Assembly (NCBI RefSeq): GCF_029962835.1
Contig: NC_080586.1
Span: 68,511,501-68,575,500, forward strand
Origin: Magnolia sinica
Taxonomy: Eukaryota; Streptophyta; Magnoliopsida; Magnoliales; Magnoliaceae
Length of the DNA stretch: 64,000 nucleotides
Direction of reading: 5' to 3'
The stretch's first letter is position 1, and every line of letters starts with the position of its first letter. A model generated the notes under the pieces. The model saw only the letters and a program-made list of their open reading frames with translations. It was not told the DNA's origin and did no database searches. Both the position numbers and the translations under genes were made by a program. Shown piece by piece: positions 1 through 13,000 of the stretch.

Positions 1-960
1 TTCATCCATTTGGAGAGATCATTTTAGGGCAAGATCCAAGGAATAAGTTAAATCCAAAGCTCCAGTGGACCACGGCACAGAAAACAGTGGGGACAGTGAT
101 GCCCGCCATTAAAAACTTCTAAAGGCCTCAAAAGTTTTAGATGAAGCTGACATTTTTGTTTTCCCTTCTTTCGTGACTTTTTTTTAACTTTTGAACAGGT
201 TGGATTTCAAATAAACATTATGGTGGACCTTAGGATAGTTTCAACGGTGGGGATCACTCTCTTTACTGTTTTCTGGGGTGAGTCCACTACAGACTTTTAT
301 CTGCCTCATTCTTTGGCTCATGCCCTAAAATGATATCTCAAAATGGATGGACAGTGTGGATACAACACATACATCATAGTGGGGGCCCACATAACTTGGT
401 GACGTCACTTCAGTGGCGGACACGCCACTCAACCTGTCAGTATTCAATCCGCGTCAGTGCTGAGTAAACTCTGAGGAGCCCACACGTAATAGACCACACA
501 CCACGGGGGATAATGTATCCACACTGTCCATATATTTGAAGAGATCATTTTAAGGCATGATTCAAAGAATGAGGCAAATCCAAGGCTGGAGTTGACCCCA
601 CAATAGAGAACAATGGGAAGAGTGATGGCCACTGTTGAAACCTTACAAAGGTCCACCGTGATGTTTATTGGAGATCCAACCTGTTCATGTGTTAACGCAG
701 ACATAAAAGAAAGGAAAACACAAATATCAGCTTGATCAAAGACTTTTGTGGCCCTTAGAACTTTTTAATGGTGGGCGTCACTCTCTCCGTTGTTTTCTGT
801 GGTGGGGTCCACTTGAGCTTTGTATCTGACTCATTCTTTAGATCATGCCCTAATATGATCTCTGCAAATGGATGGATGGCGTGGATACAAAACATACATA
901 ATGGTGGGGCCCATAGACCTTGGTGACGTCACTTTAGTAGCAAGTCTCGCTACTCAACCT
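1..960. repeat. Two tandem copies of the GTGGGGCCCAC-type interspersed repeat
   Basis: Two similar blocks (about 1-450 and 485-955) share the same order of words: an 'agagatcatttta' block, 'aaacagtggg' or 'gaacaatggg', 'tttcaaataaacatta' or its variant, 'catgccctaa', 'aatggatgga' and a terminal 'gtggggcccac' followed by 'ggtgacgtcact'. Each block is partly palindromic: the beginning resembles the reverse complement of the end, as in foldback or MITE-like elements. No coding sequence was seen. The same words recur across the window, for example at 7600-8700, 14130-14480, 36120-36430, 42767-43344, 44260-44690 and 47670-48070. The superfamily is not clear to me. Confidence 0.6.
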
Positions 961-969
961 TTAGTATCT

Positions 970-2240
970 AAACGGATTGGCTAGTGACTAGGGCTCTACA
1001 TCGAGTCAAATCGCGGCTCGGCCACTAGCTGACCTCAGCTCGAACTCAGCTTGGCTCAGTCCTCGAGCCGGACTGACCAGCTTGGCTCGGTTCGGTTAGC
1101 AGCTTGAGCCAAGATTGAGCCGAGTTCACCGTTGTAACATTTTCACAAACACCTGAACTGCACTTTCAAAATCTCATTGTATTTGAGACAGCAGCAATGG
1201 ATTTACGAATATTTTATCAAATACCTTCTAAGCAGCATAAAAATCAAGAAAAAAAATGGTGTTAGTTTCGTATACATACCCTTCTTGCCACCAACCACAC
1301 TTCTTTGAGTCATTTAATCAAACACTTGGTGAGCCGAGTCACCGATTTGGTTCGATCCGAGTTCAATTCGAGCTGGGTTCGATCCGGGTTGAGTTGAGCT
1401 GAGGCCACCTTGAACTTGGCTTGAACTTATTTTCGAGCTAAAAAAATCAGCTCGACTCGGCTCAAACTCAACTTCGAATCAAGTTGAATCAAGCTTTTTC
1501 AAGTCAAGTCGCGCAAGCTAACCAAGGTAGCTTGGTTCGTGTACACCTCTAGGTAGTGACCCTGCCACTAGCCAATGGCTATGGTCAATGCTCTGTGGGC
1601 CCACTATAATGTATATGTTTCATCCATGCCACACATTCATTTTTCAAATCATTTTATGGTATGAACTCAAAAAATGAGGTAAATCTAAATCTCAAGTGGA
1701 CCACACAGTATTGACTGAATGTTTACCATTAAAAACTTCTTGGGGCCATAAAAGTCTTGTTAATATTTATTTTCTCCTTTGATCCAAATCTGCATGACTT
1801 AATCAATAAATTGGATGTCAAATAAATATTACGGTGAGCCCTGGGAGATTTTTAATAGTGGACATTCAATGTTTTCACATGGTGTGGTCTACCTAAGATT
1901 TAGATCTACCTCTATTTTTTGAGTCTGGATCCTTTGTTTGTCTCAAATCAAGAAAATTATGGTTGTTGCAATCTAATTGGACCGTATTATTATACGTTGC
2001 ATTTAATATTGCATTGCTAACTCCCACATACCACTGACGATATAGGAAAGTAGGAAAGTCATGCTCGTCACAAACAAAGTATCATTTCTACTATTTTTTT
2101 TTTCCTTTTTTATTATCAAGCCCTAAAATAATGTATAAAAATGGATGGACGGCATGGATAACACACATACATAAAAGTGGGGCCCACGGAGCAACGACCA
2201 CTAGCCAGTGGCTAGTGGCAGCGTGACTGGCCAAACCGCG
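970..2240. mobile_element. TIR element of the GGGCCCAC family, split by an hAT-like insertion
   Basis: The left end (cggattggctag, near 972) and the right end (ctggccaaaccg, near 2227) are inverted copies. Just inside lie 'actagccaatggctat' and the inverted 'actagccagtggctagt', then inverted GGGCCCAC/atccatgcc blocks. A sister copy at 42767-43344 has the same ends and order but lacks the inserted 563 bp, which shows that 989-1551 is a later insertion. Non-coding; mobilised in trans if it ever was. Confidence 0.55.
989..1551. mobile_element. hAT-like non-autonomous element rich in GAGCTCG/CGAGCC words
   Basis: Ends are short inverted repeats (tagggctctacat on the left, gtgtacacctcta on the right). 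The flanks are near-identical: gctagtgac at 980-988 and ggtagtgac at 1552-1560 (8 of 9 match), fitting an 8-bp hAT target duplication plus one base. The body is filled with inverted 'gctcggctcga' words and no ORF. It sits inside the element at 970-2240. A related copy lies at 13117-13800. Confidence 0.6.
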
Positions 2241-2355
2241 TCCGAGGCCGGGATCTCACTTAATCCGCTCCCCTCGGAAGGCGACACAAAAAGTTAACGG
2301 CTCGTCCATCCACGACGCGTGCCATACACGCAACAGCCCTAGGACCACGTTCGAC

Positions 2356-2386
2356 CATGCAGGTGCCACGTGCCGTGACACGTGTT
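2356..2386 (+). promoter_or_regulatory. RY box plus two ABRE/G-box motifs upstream of the dehydrogenase gene
   Basis: CATGCA (RY core) is at 2356-2361, GCCACGTGCC at 2365-2374 and GACACGTGTT at 2377-2386, 60-90 bp before the ATG at 2446. RY plus paired ACGTG boxes is the classic signature of seed-maturation promoters bound by B3 and ABA-responsive bZIP factors. This SDR subfamily is known for seed and ABA expression, so the arrangement is coherent, but regulation is inferred from motifs only. Confidence 0.45.
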
Positions 2387-2445
2387 TATCTAAAGCACTT
2401 CCTATTTCAACACCTCTCACCCCACGAACCCCGCAGAGGCTGGTC

Positions 2446-3840
2446 ATGCTGGGCCGTACAATCACATGTTGTAGAGCTTTGGCCTCAGTAACCTTTGGGA
2501 ACTTGTTTCATTTCCAATCGAAAGGAATAATAGCATTTCCCATCCAAACAAGATTTCAGAATCAAAATATAGGGAAGAGAATGGCATCTGGTGGACAACA
2601 GTTCCCACCCCAAAAGCAAGAGAGCCAACCAGGGAACGAGCATGCTATGGACCCCACTCCACAGTCCACCAGCCTTGAATACAGGCCCTCTGGCAAACTT
2701 GAGGTATTTGTTTAAAATGCATCCACACACCTATATATATATACACATACATACGGAGAAAAGGTACTATGCGGTCGTGCTCATGAGAACTTCCTATGAG
2801 GTCGAGCTGTGTGGGCCCCACTATGATGCTTGTCGACCATCAACACTGTGCATTTAATGGGTCCCCTTTAAATTATGGGATATCCCAAAAATCAGCTGTA
2901 TAAGGAACTCAGGGGAGCAATACCATCTAAAATCATGTCAAGGCATGCCTAAAACATATAAAAGTACTTGGTGGGGCCCACCTAAAATTTGGATGCGTCT
3001 AAAACTTGGTGTGACCCCTCATCCAAGTAGGACACACATAATGGATGGACTAGATTTGTGAACCACATCTCGGTGGGCCCAACAAATGATTATGAATGTT
3101 TTAACGGGAAGATAATCCCTCTCAACTTTTGTATGTAGTGTGGCCCACATGAGTCATGGATTGACTTGATTTTTAAGCCCGAGGCCCACCATGGAATGGT
3201 GCATCTGACTGATGGTGTTGATGTTCGAAATGCATCACGGTGGGGCCCACACAGCTTGACCTCATGGGAAGTTCCCATGAGCTCGACTGCATAGAACCTT
3301 CTATACATATATATATATATATATATAAGGAATTTTGTTTGAAAAAAACTTGGGTTTCCCTTGAGGTTAAGTTGTGTGGGGCCCACCGTGATGCGGGTCC
3401 AACATCCACCCCATCAATCAGATGCACCATTTCATGGTGGGACTCGGGCTTAAAAACCAAGTCAATCTATGACTTGTGTGGGCCACACCACATGCAAAAG
3501 TTGAGAGGGATTACCCTCCCATTAAAACATTCATAATCATTTTTTGGGCCCATTGACATGTGGTTCACAAATCCAGACCATCCATTATGTGTGTCCCACT
3601 TGGATGAGGGGTCAGACCAAGTTTCAGACGTATCCAAATTTCAGGTGGGCCCCACCAAGTGCTTTTATATGTTTTAGGCATGTATTTATATGATTTTAGA
3701 TGGTATGGCCCACTTGAGTTCCATATACGGCTGATTTTTGGGATACACAGTGTTGATGTACGACACACATAATGGTGGGGCCCACACAGCTCGACCTCAT
3801 GGAAAAAGTTCCCATGAGGTCGACAACATAGAACCATTTC

Positions 3841-3899
<59 letters not shown>

Positions 3900-6800
3900 T
3901 GCCTAATATGCTTGGGGTGCTCTTAACTAAATATGCATGTATTTTGGAAGTTAAGTTCTTGTCAATGGAACACTGCTGATATATTAAATAAGAAAAGTCA
4001 TACCCTCACGGGTAATGAGCGGATTAAATTTCTCGCTTGATCAAGGATCAAATTTAATGGTTTTTTTTTTTTTTTTTTGAGATAGTTTGCATCCATTAAT
4101 ATGATTTCTTGGTGCAGTAGATTCCTAATGCCCTATCTCTAGGGATATAATTGTCCAACATATGATTTCAAGAGTGTGCACAAGCTGCCTGAAATTTGAT
4201 ACCAAAATCACTACTTGGCCTCCTTGTACGCCTTATGATAGAGAGATAATTGAGTTTTGCAGAGGAGAAAAAAAAAGATTTTTTGTTCACTATGAAACAT
4301 TAAGAAAATCTTTTTCTTTTTTTTTTCTATTTGTAGATGAATACCACCTTATCAAATGTAAGGTATTTCCAGATCTAAATAGGCACATCTGACGTAATGG
4401 AAACGGCCTTACAAAGTTGGCCATATCGAATGGTTTAAAAAAATCATAAAATTGATAGTAATTAATTAAATTTAAAATACATTTTGCAAAACCAAGTCCA
4501 ATCAAGATTTAGAGTAAGACTCACTCAAGGAATTTAAACATATTACAAAGACATATTTGCTACCCCAGGATTCAGGATTCGAACACTTCACTTTCTAGCC
4601 TAATATCATATCAAATAACCACTTGCTCTGAAAGCTTGAGCTACTAAAGGCTGATGTATCAATGTATATCAAGAGACTTCAACAAAAAAAACCTTACCAT
4701 TTTCCCTTAGATGGTACTTCATTCAAGTTTTTGGACAAGATTTTCCAAAAACAATAATGAAGCCAAACACATTTTAGCTCACTTGGAAATGAAATTCCAT
4801 TTTTGAGTATTGCAATTTAGCTCACTTGGAAATGGAAATTGAGTAGCACATTTTAGCTCATTTGGAAATGGAAATCCATTTCTTAAAGTGATTTTTCTAA
4901 GGATCCAAATGCTTTCATTATGTATGCACATACCTGCCTTATGTATGCATTTGAATACACACACACACACATGAATCTCACAGATTGGAAGATCCTAACC
5001 ATTAGATCTGTGGCCTATAAATAGACAGTACTTAGAAATTGATCTGCTGATCAGGGAAGACTTTCCTCCCATTGTAAAATCTTGCCCGGGCCTATCAAAC
5101 AGCAACATGTATAAGATGGAACCTGGCAAATGGTGTTTGTATGCAAGCAATGTAGCTACCATATGCATTTTCATGTGCATGTGTTGTATGTGTATGGTTG
5201 AGTTGTGATATGTAGCATGTGATTTGCAGGGGAAGGTGGCCCTAGTGACTGGTGGTGATTCAGGGATCGGGAGGGCCGTGTGCCATTGCTTTGCGCTCGA
5301 GGGAGCGAAGGTAGCATTCACATATGTGAAGTCTGAGGAAGACAAGGATGCGACCGACACCCTCTGCATGCTCATGCAAGTGAAGAATAATGACCGGGAT
5401 GTGCTGGCCCTACCGGCCGATCTTGGCTTCAATGAGAATTGTAAGCGGGTCGTCGACGAGGTTGATAATATGTTTGGTCGGATTGATATTCTAGTGGACA
5501 ATGCCGCTGAGCAATATCGATCGAGCAGCATCGAGGAGATCACTGAAGTAAGGCTTGAAAGGGTGTTTAGGACTAATATCTTCTCTTACTTCTTCATGGT
5601 CAGGTAATGATCTATTTGGTCTAATTACTCATTTGGTTAATTAGAGAATGGCCTACATGGGTGACACATGGAAGGACATGATGAGGTTGATCAGCGTCTT
5701 TCTCAGGTATAGCTACTCCAAATCCACGGAGCTCTCTGGATTCCTCATAGAGTTTCTTCTAATCCATGAGAGATGAAATAGAAATAATTCATGATAAATT
5801 TAAAAATAAATTGATTGCTAATAAAGACAAAATTATAATCATTTAAATAATGAGTCCAACCTTAATACAGTTTTACACTTAAAACTCCAACTCACCCTAA
5901 AAATCTAAAAACAAGACTTACTATAAATGGTAAACATACTATTTATAGACGATCATCATTCTACTAGACTTCATGAATTTCGGCCAAAAATAGTAAGTGT
6001 CCAATTTGGCCTAACCACATTATTCTCTTAATTTTTCTAAGCCCTTTTCATGTTGGGCGTGACTCCTACAACTCAAAGGATCATAAATCAAAAGTTATGA
6101 TCGAATTAAAACTTACTATTTATAGTAAAAATAAAAATAAAAATAAAATGGACTTTTAACTGTCAATCTAATGGAATCTCGCAAATCCGGCATGGTAAAC
6201 TAGGCATAGCAGGTTGGTTGGCTAAAGTAGCTTCTCCTACCCCAAAATCATATATGATATGTCAAAAAACTCATTCCAATTTGTGAGATACGACTCTTTT
6301 AAGGTTCTCACAGCCTAGATAATTTTCGCATTCCATCGGGCCTTTTTTGATCTATCGATCTTTGCCATGAAAGTGTTCGCGAACCCCATTCCGTACTAGT
6401 TTCTATGCATATATGCACAATGATCGATACCCTTAGCTAGACCTAGATTGGCCGTTCATAGTACACACCCAATTGACCGGGACCTCAAGACCTTGAAACC
6501 TATCTCATATCGACCGCCCCATCGCCGCGATCATGGAGGTACCACCTGTGCGTCGGTATGATACTCCGTTAGTGAGATAAGCCGTGAAGAATAATAAGTG
6601 TATCATGTGTGCATGACACTATGTATTTCATTCCACACATGTGCACTACACATGTCATGCACACATGTACATGCCACACATGGGTGAGAGAATCTCTACC
6701 CATGTGTGTGATGTCACATACCCATACCTCTTCTCTCTCATGTGCATGAAAAGTCAACCTTTCTCCATGCCAAATACTATGCATGACATCACCACACCAT

Positions 6801-6956
6801 GCCATCCCATGCTCCTTTAATCCACCATTAATTACAAAGTATGAATTAAGTACCATAATCCTAGCCTAAGATAATATTAATCACATTAGCTTAACTTAAC
6901 CAAAATTTTATCCATTTCTTTATAAATACCCCTCTATCCCTTAGCATTTCACCATT

Positions 6957-7003
<47 letters not shown>

Positions 7004-10000
7004 TGATCTTGGTGGGCCATCAACTCCATCAATCTCATCCCTTCCATCCATCTCAACCATCAATTCCATCTCAACCATCCATCTAATTCATGAAGGTGAG
7101 TACACCCACCCTACTCATTCTTATTTTGTTTTTGTTGTGTTTTTGTATGGTGGAGATGATGTTGATCATAATGATGTGCTTAATGGTGTGGATGATGAAG
7201 ATAGTATGATTGATGGTGATGATAATTGCAATAAATGTTAGGAATGGTGTGGATGATGAAAATAGTATGATTGATGGTAAAGAAAATTGTAATAATGATG
7301 ATGATGTTATTGATGGTGTGGATGGATAGGAGAAAACATATAAAAATAAAATAAAATTAATTTATTATAGAGTTCATGTGGGACCCATTAATAGTAGGCC
7401 CCACAAAAATGTTTGTATGACATTCAAATCATCTAAGTGTGGCCCATTAGGCTGGCCACACACTCACACACACACACACACACACCCATGCACACATGTG
7501 CACAAAAAAAAATAAAAATATATATATATATATATATAAAAGAAAATAAATAAATAAATGAATTTTTTAAAAAAATATATAGAGGGAGTGAGATGCTATT
7601 AGCGCAGCATCCCAGCTGCATTGTAAAAGGGGCAGGCGCTGTGGGCCCCACCCATAATGTATGTATCAAATCCACGCCGTCCATTCAATTTTTCAAATCA
7701 TTTTAGGCGTTGAGCCAAAAAAATGAAGCTAATCTAGTTCTCTGGTAGGCCACACCATCAAAAATCATGTGAAAACATGCTAAAACATATAAAAGTACTT
7801 TCTGGGGGCCCACCTGAAATTTTGATTTATCTGAAACTTGGAATGACCCCTTAACCTAGTGGGACACACGCAATAGACGGACTGGATCATCCCGTTGTGG
7901 GCCCCAAATATGAAAAACAAAAAAAATGCAAAACTAACGCTACAGCAAGCAGCGTCTCTGCTGACGCTGGAAAGAGGTGGCCCCCACCACAGGCCCCACC
8001 ATGATGTGTGTCGAACATCAGTCCCATGCACTTGATGGGTCCCGTTTAAAAATGGGCCACCCCCAAATTTTAGCCATACACGGAACTCAGGTGGCCCACA
8101 CCATCAAAAATCATGTAAAGACATGCTAAAATATACAAAAGTACTTGATGGGGCCCACCTGAAACTTTGATGCATCTGAAACTTGGACTGACCCCTCCAC
8201 CAAGTGAGACACACACAATGGATGGACTGGATCTCTCAAGTGACCCACCTTGATGAGAAAATATACAAATAATAATAACAATAATATCAAAATAAAATAA
8301 TGGTGTGAGGAAGTGACGTCCACATTTGGGGTAAAATTTTGTGGGCCGATCATGGCCATACCACAATGTATGTGCTAAATCCACACCATTCATCCATCTT
8401 ACTAGCACCATTTATTGTATGGTCCCAAAAATCAGGCCGATTAGAAGTTCATGTAGGCCATGCCACTTGGACAGTGGAAATTGTACACAAAATACTTAGA
8501 TTTTTCTGGGGTCCACCTTAGTGTTGAAAGGTATATTTGGGCCATTCATCCACTCCTTTAGACCATTTTAAGTCATGAGTAAAAGAATGAGGCAGATCCA
8601 CAACTTCGGTGGACCACACTATAAGAAACAGTGGGAATAAAATTCGCTACTATTAAATCCTCTGAGTTCTACTGTGATGTGTGACTATCACCAAAGTTGG
8701 GTCAGCCATTAGATCATGGAGCCAACTCGTTACATGTATTTTACATCCCAGTCGTCCATCATTTAGACCATCCATGTGTCATAAGTCCCACTCGACGTAT
8801 GTACCTTATATCCATGTCATTCATCTAGTGGGTGGTATCAGCTATGATGTTGTTTGTTATATGAACTGTTCATGGGGTGAACCCCACCATGTCAATGAGA
8901 CCCACAATTATACAAAATATAATAATAATAATAATAATAATAAGGAAAGGGAATTGCATGCTTACCAATGAAAGCTTCCCTGGACATAATGTGATGCATG
9001 TGAAGCCCACCTAGGTGCATGTGTTGTATACCCACACTGCCTATGTATTTTTCAGTCACTTAGGAAGTGAGCCCACCTCTTGCCCGTGGACACAAGATGA
9101 AGTAGAACTCAATTTTAGGTGGGCCAGGCCATGCTACAAGTAGAAACAGTGTAATAACCATTAGAAATTCTTAGGCTCTAGTATGCCCTTATATGCTGGG
9201 ATGCTTCCTTGGCCATGGACTCCACTTTGTAGTATGATGTAGATCTATGCCTTTCATCGGTTTATCCTCATCATTTTAGGGTATGGTTCCATAGACTAGT
9301 CAGATTCAAATCTCATGCCACGGGAGCAATATTGATCACTTGTCCACCGTTAAATATTTCCTGGAGTTATAGTAATGTTTATGAGAAATCTATCCATCTA
9401 TTCCTTTTAATCGATCATGGACCACCTAATATACATGTTTTACTAGCCATTCATCTATTTTGATTAGATCATTTTAAAGTGTGGAGCTACCTATATATTT
9501 ACGGCAATCTAAGTCGTTTTCATGGTGCCTATTGTAATAGTTATTTCTCATTTAGTCCGCCAGTTGGTAGGAATCATGTGGATCACTACACTATAGGAAT
9601 TTGGGATCTCGAGTGGCCTAACTAGTAGTGTGGATTGGTGGAAGTTGTGTGGACTACCACATAAGAGTGCTTGATTTATTATAGCTCACCTAACTATATG
9701 AAAATTGGGGCAATCATGTGACTACTTGTTTAAGTAGATTTGTGATTGTTGTGGCCATTAACCATATGATCACTGACGGGATGAGTGATAACTAGATTTG
9801 ATAAAATGGTGCTAAATATGTAGCTCATAAATCTTGTGATCATGCGTGACGTGAATAGCCGTAAATCATGTGGGTATGTGGGGAACGTGTAGCCCGACCA
9901 TATGATCAAGTAGTGCTTTGGTGACTACTAAACTATGTGAAATTGTGGTACTGGCCGCCCGGCTTCGTGAAAATTTAGTAAAGCAGTTGCCCCATTATGC

Positions 10001-13000
10001 GAAATATGGTATAATAATAATAATAATAATAACAATAATAAGTAACCATCTCACCTTAAGTCCCTTATTATGACAAGTAGAGTGACATTTGTGTGGCCAC
10101 TCAACCATACGGACTTCTGATAATAGAGTGGCCATAAGACCATGTAGGCATATGAGAAATTGTGTGATTACTCAGACTCATGGACTATGTCGATGGTGTA
10201 ACTTCCTGAGTACATGAACTTAGGACTTGTGACAGATTGATCATAGGCCCATTGAGATATATTTTCGGCCCATATGATGAAGCTCATTATGATGTATTTC
10301 CTACCCATGTGATGTGGCCCATGGTGATGTGAATTAGGCCCAAGTATGTGGCCTACTTGTGAAATAGATTTAAGGCCACTTGCAATGTATTTGAGACCCA
10401 TGGGCGTGGCTCATTGAGATGTATTTTAAGCTCATGGGTTGTGGCTCATTGTGATGTATTTGAGGCTCATGTGTAGTGCTCACATCTTGTGTATTTGAAG
10501 CCCATGGGTCGTGAAGCCTGATGTGGTGTATTCATGGCCCATGTGACGAGGCCCATTGCGATGTGTAAGGCCCATATGATACGGCCCAATGTGATGTATA
10601 TGCGGCCCATGAGTGAGGCCCAATGCGATGAATGTGCGGCCCTTGTGTGAGACCCAAAGCGATGTATCTGAGGACCGATGTGATGTGTGATTTCACCATG
10701 ATGTATGTATTGATGTTTATGTGGGTCATTCCTTGGGGGCAATGTTGGTTAAATGTCCACATTGTCGAAGCCGATTGTTGAGGCCGGTTATTGATACTGA
10801 TTATGAGTATGTGACAGCATAGCATCATTATACATGCCCATACGCATCATCTGCATGTTTGTTATGAGATGTGGTTGACCATTGCATATGTCGTTGGGCA
10901 GATTGTTATGAGACTCCCTGATAGGCGGAGGTTATCTCACATGAGTGCACGGTATGCGCAGGATTGATGCATGACTGTATTGTATGACTCATGCATCTTG
11001 CATTGTGTGCCCTAGCGACATCAGGGCCGTAACCTCTACAGGCATATCATGGATGGCCAGATGGGACACCAGAAATGTTTGGTTCTAGCATACGGGTGCC
11101 ATAGATGTCCCTGAGTGAAAATTCCTAAACCTCTGAGGCCATGAGATGCCTCAACGTCGAGACCGAGTGGATACATGAGCGCCCAAGTGCCGAATACCAG
11201 GAGGCCACGTCTCCCACTGTGTCGTGGTCGGTTGGGAGGGGGTGTGGCCTTACCTGCCCGAGGGTAGGGACATAGCTTGGCTAAGTTTGACCATCTCATG
11301 AATGGGTCTGCTATCGACGTGCTGGATAGGTATTGGTAAACTATTGGTCAGGTGGATAGTGAGGTTTCTTACGCTCACTTGGACTATGCAGCTGGGAGAG
11401 AGAAAGTGTCATTTGGAGTGTACTAAACCCCGGTGATGATCCCAAAGAGGAACGGTTCTGATATGTGGACTTATTGAGCAGGGGTTGTATACTCATTCAT
11501 TTATTTATTCACCATCCACTTAGGCTGGTGGTGTGCAACTATTTGTTACGTGTGCCTTCGTAATGGCCAGGATTTCAGTTGGGGCGCGCGACTAACCTGA
11601 GATCAGGAGTTTACCACATTGAGTCTGACTATCCAAATTAGGTATGGGACTAGTTTGGATAGAAGTCCTTTGTGATAGACCCCATAGTCTGCGATACTAC
11701 GTACTACCATCCCGACTTCACTCCAGCATAGTCATTTCATTCGCATCACATGTTGCATTGCATTAGTAACATTTAGCATTTCGGGTTACTATGTTTCAGT
11801 ATTTAGATACGGCTGACGGTATTCGTGAACTCATCAGGAACTGTATATTGCATTGCATCCTCGACATCTGATATTTGGCTCTTTATAACTCCTCATTTAC
11901 ATGCTGATTTATATTGCGTACTCTGATATTGTATGACTCATGGACTTGTCAGTATTTTCGATATTGTATAATTATGGCATGACAATATGATGATGATGAT
12001 GTGATTATGGATGCATATAATATGGTTATGGCTATGGTATGATTTCCTTGTAGCATATTTATCTTGCCTGCATGTAGGATACACTGCATACACGTGTGTA
12101 CTCACTAGGCTTTTTGCCTAAGCCTCCTATTTTTCATTTTTTTCAGGACAGGAGTAGCTTGGAAGACTTAGCTTTCTCGATGCATTGTATCTTTTTTTCG
12201 ATTTGGCAATGTTAACGTCGTGTACCCTTAGAAAGCATGGTACTTGTAACCATTAGGATTTATAATGGAGAGTTTTGCTTGGTATTTTGATCATGGATCT
12301 TCATGCTCAGGTATTATTATATGTATATACAAAAAAAAATTCAGTCAAAAATCTTCCTTGTGGTGCGCCGAACTCGGGACTTATTGTAGGAAGTCGAGTG
12401 CCGGATTCGGGGCATCATGGAAGCTGTCCGTCCCCGGGTTTTTGCCATGAAAGTGTTCGCGAACCGCTCTACATCAATGGTGCATGCTGGCTGGCCTAAC
12501 CCAATACCAACCCCATGTGGGCCTCACGTTTCAATGATCCAAAACGTTTATACGATGTAATTTGTGTGTAGATGAAAAATGACAAAAAATAAAAAATAAA
12601 AATTGATAATGGATGATTCAAACCATTGATCATTTAAATCTTTGTCTTCGTAGACTAAGCTAAAAAATAGGGCCTAGTCTTAGAGGACTAGGGTTAACCT
12701 CTACCCTAGCCATAGCATAGCACTAAGTCTGGATCCTCTGTTATTTGTCAAACAGGAATACTCTGATTGCTTGCTTTCCATTGGTTCACGTCACTTCTTC
12801 ACTTTTTAAAAAACTAAAAGAAAAAACAAACGGATGTCAAAATATTATATATAAAAAGGGGGGGAGGGGAAGGAGAGAAAACGAGAAAAAAAAAACCCAA
12901 CTGAAAGAAAGAGTTTTTGGAGCCCTCTGCACTCCCTACTCTCCCTCTTCTCTCACAGCTTTTCCTCTTACGATTTCTGTTCGGTCTAGACTCATGCAAT

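Noticed and set aside
1920-1960. Text 'gtctggatcctttgtttgtc' resembling the end of the long-TIR element at 12733
   Set aside because: Only ~20 bp similar and no partner end nearby; may be chance or a tiny remnant.
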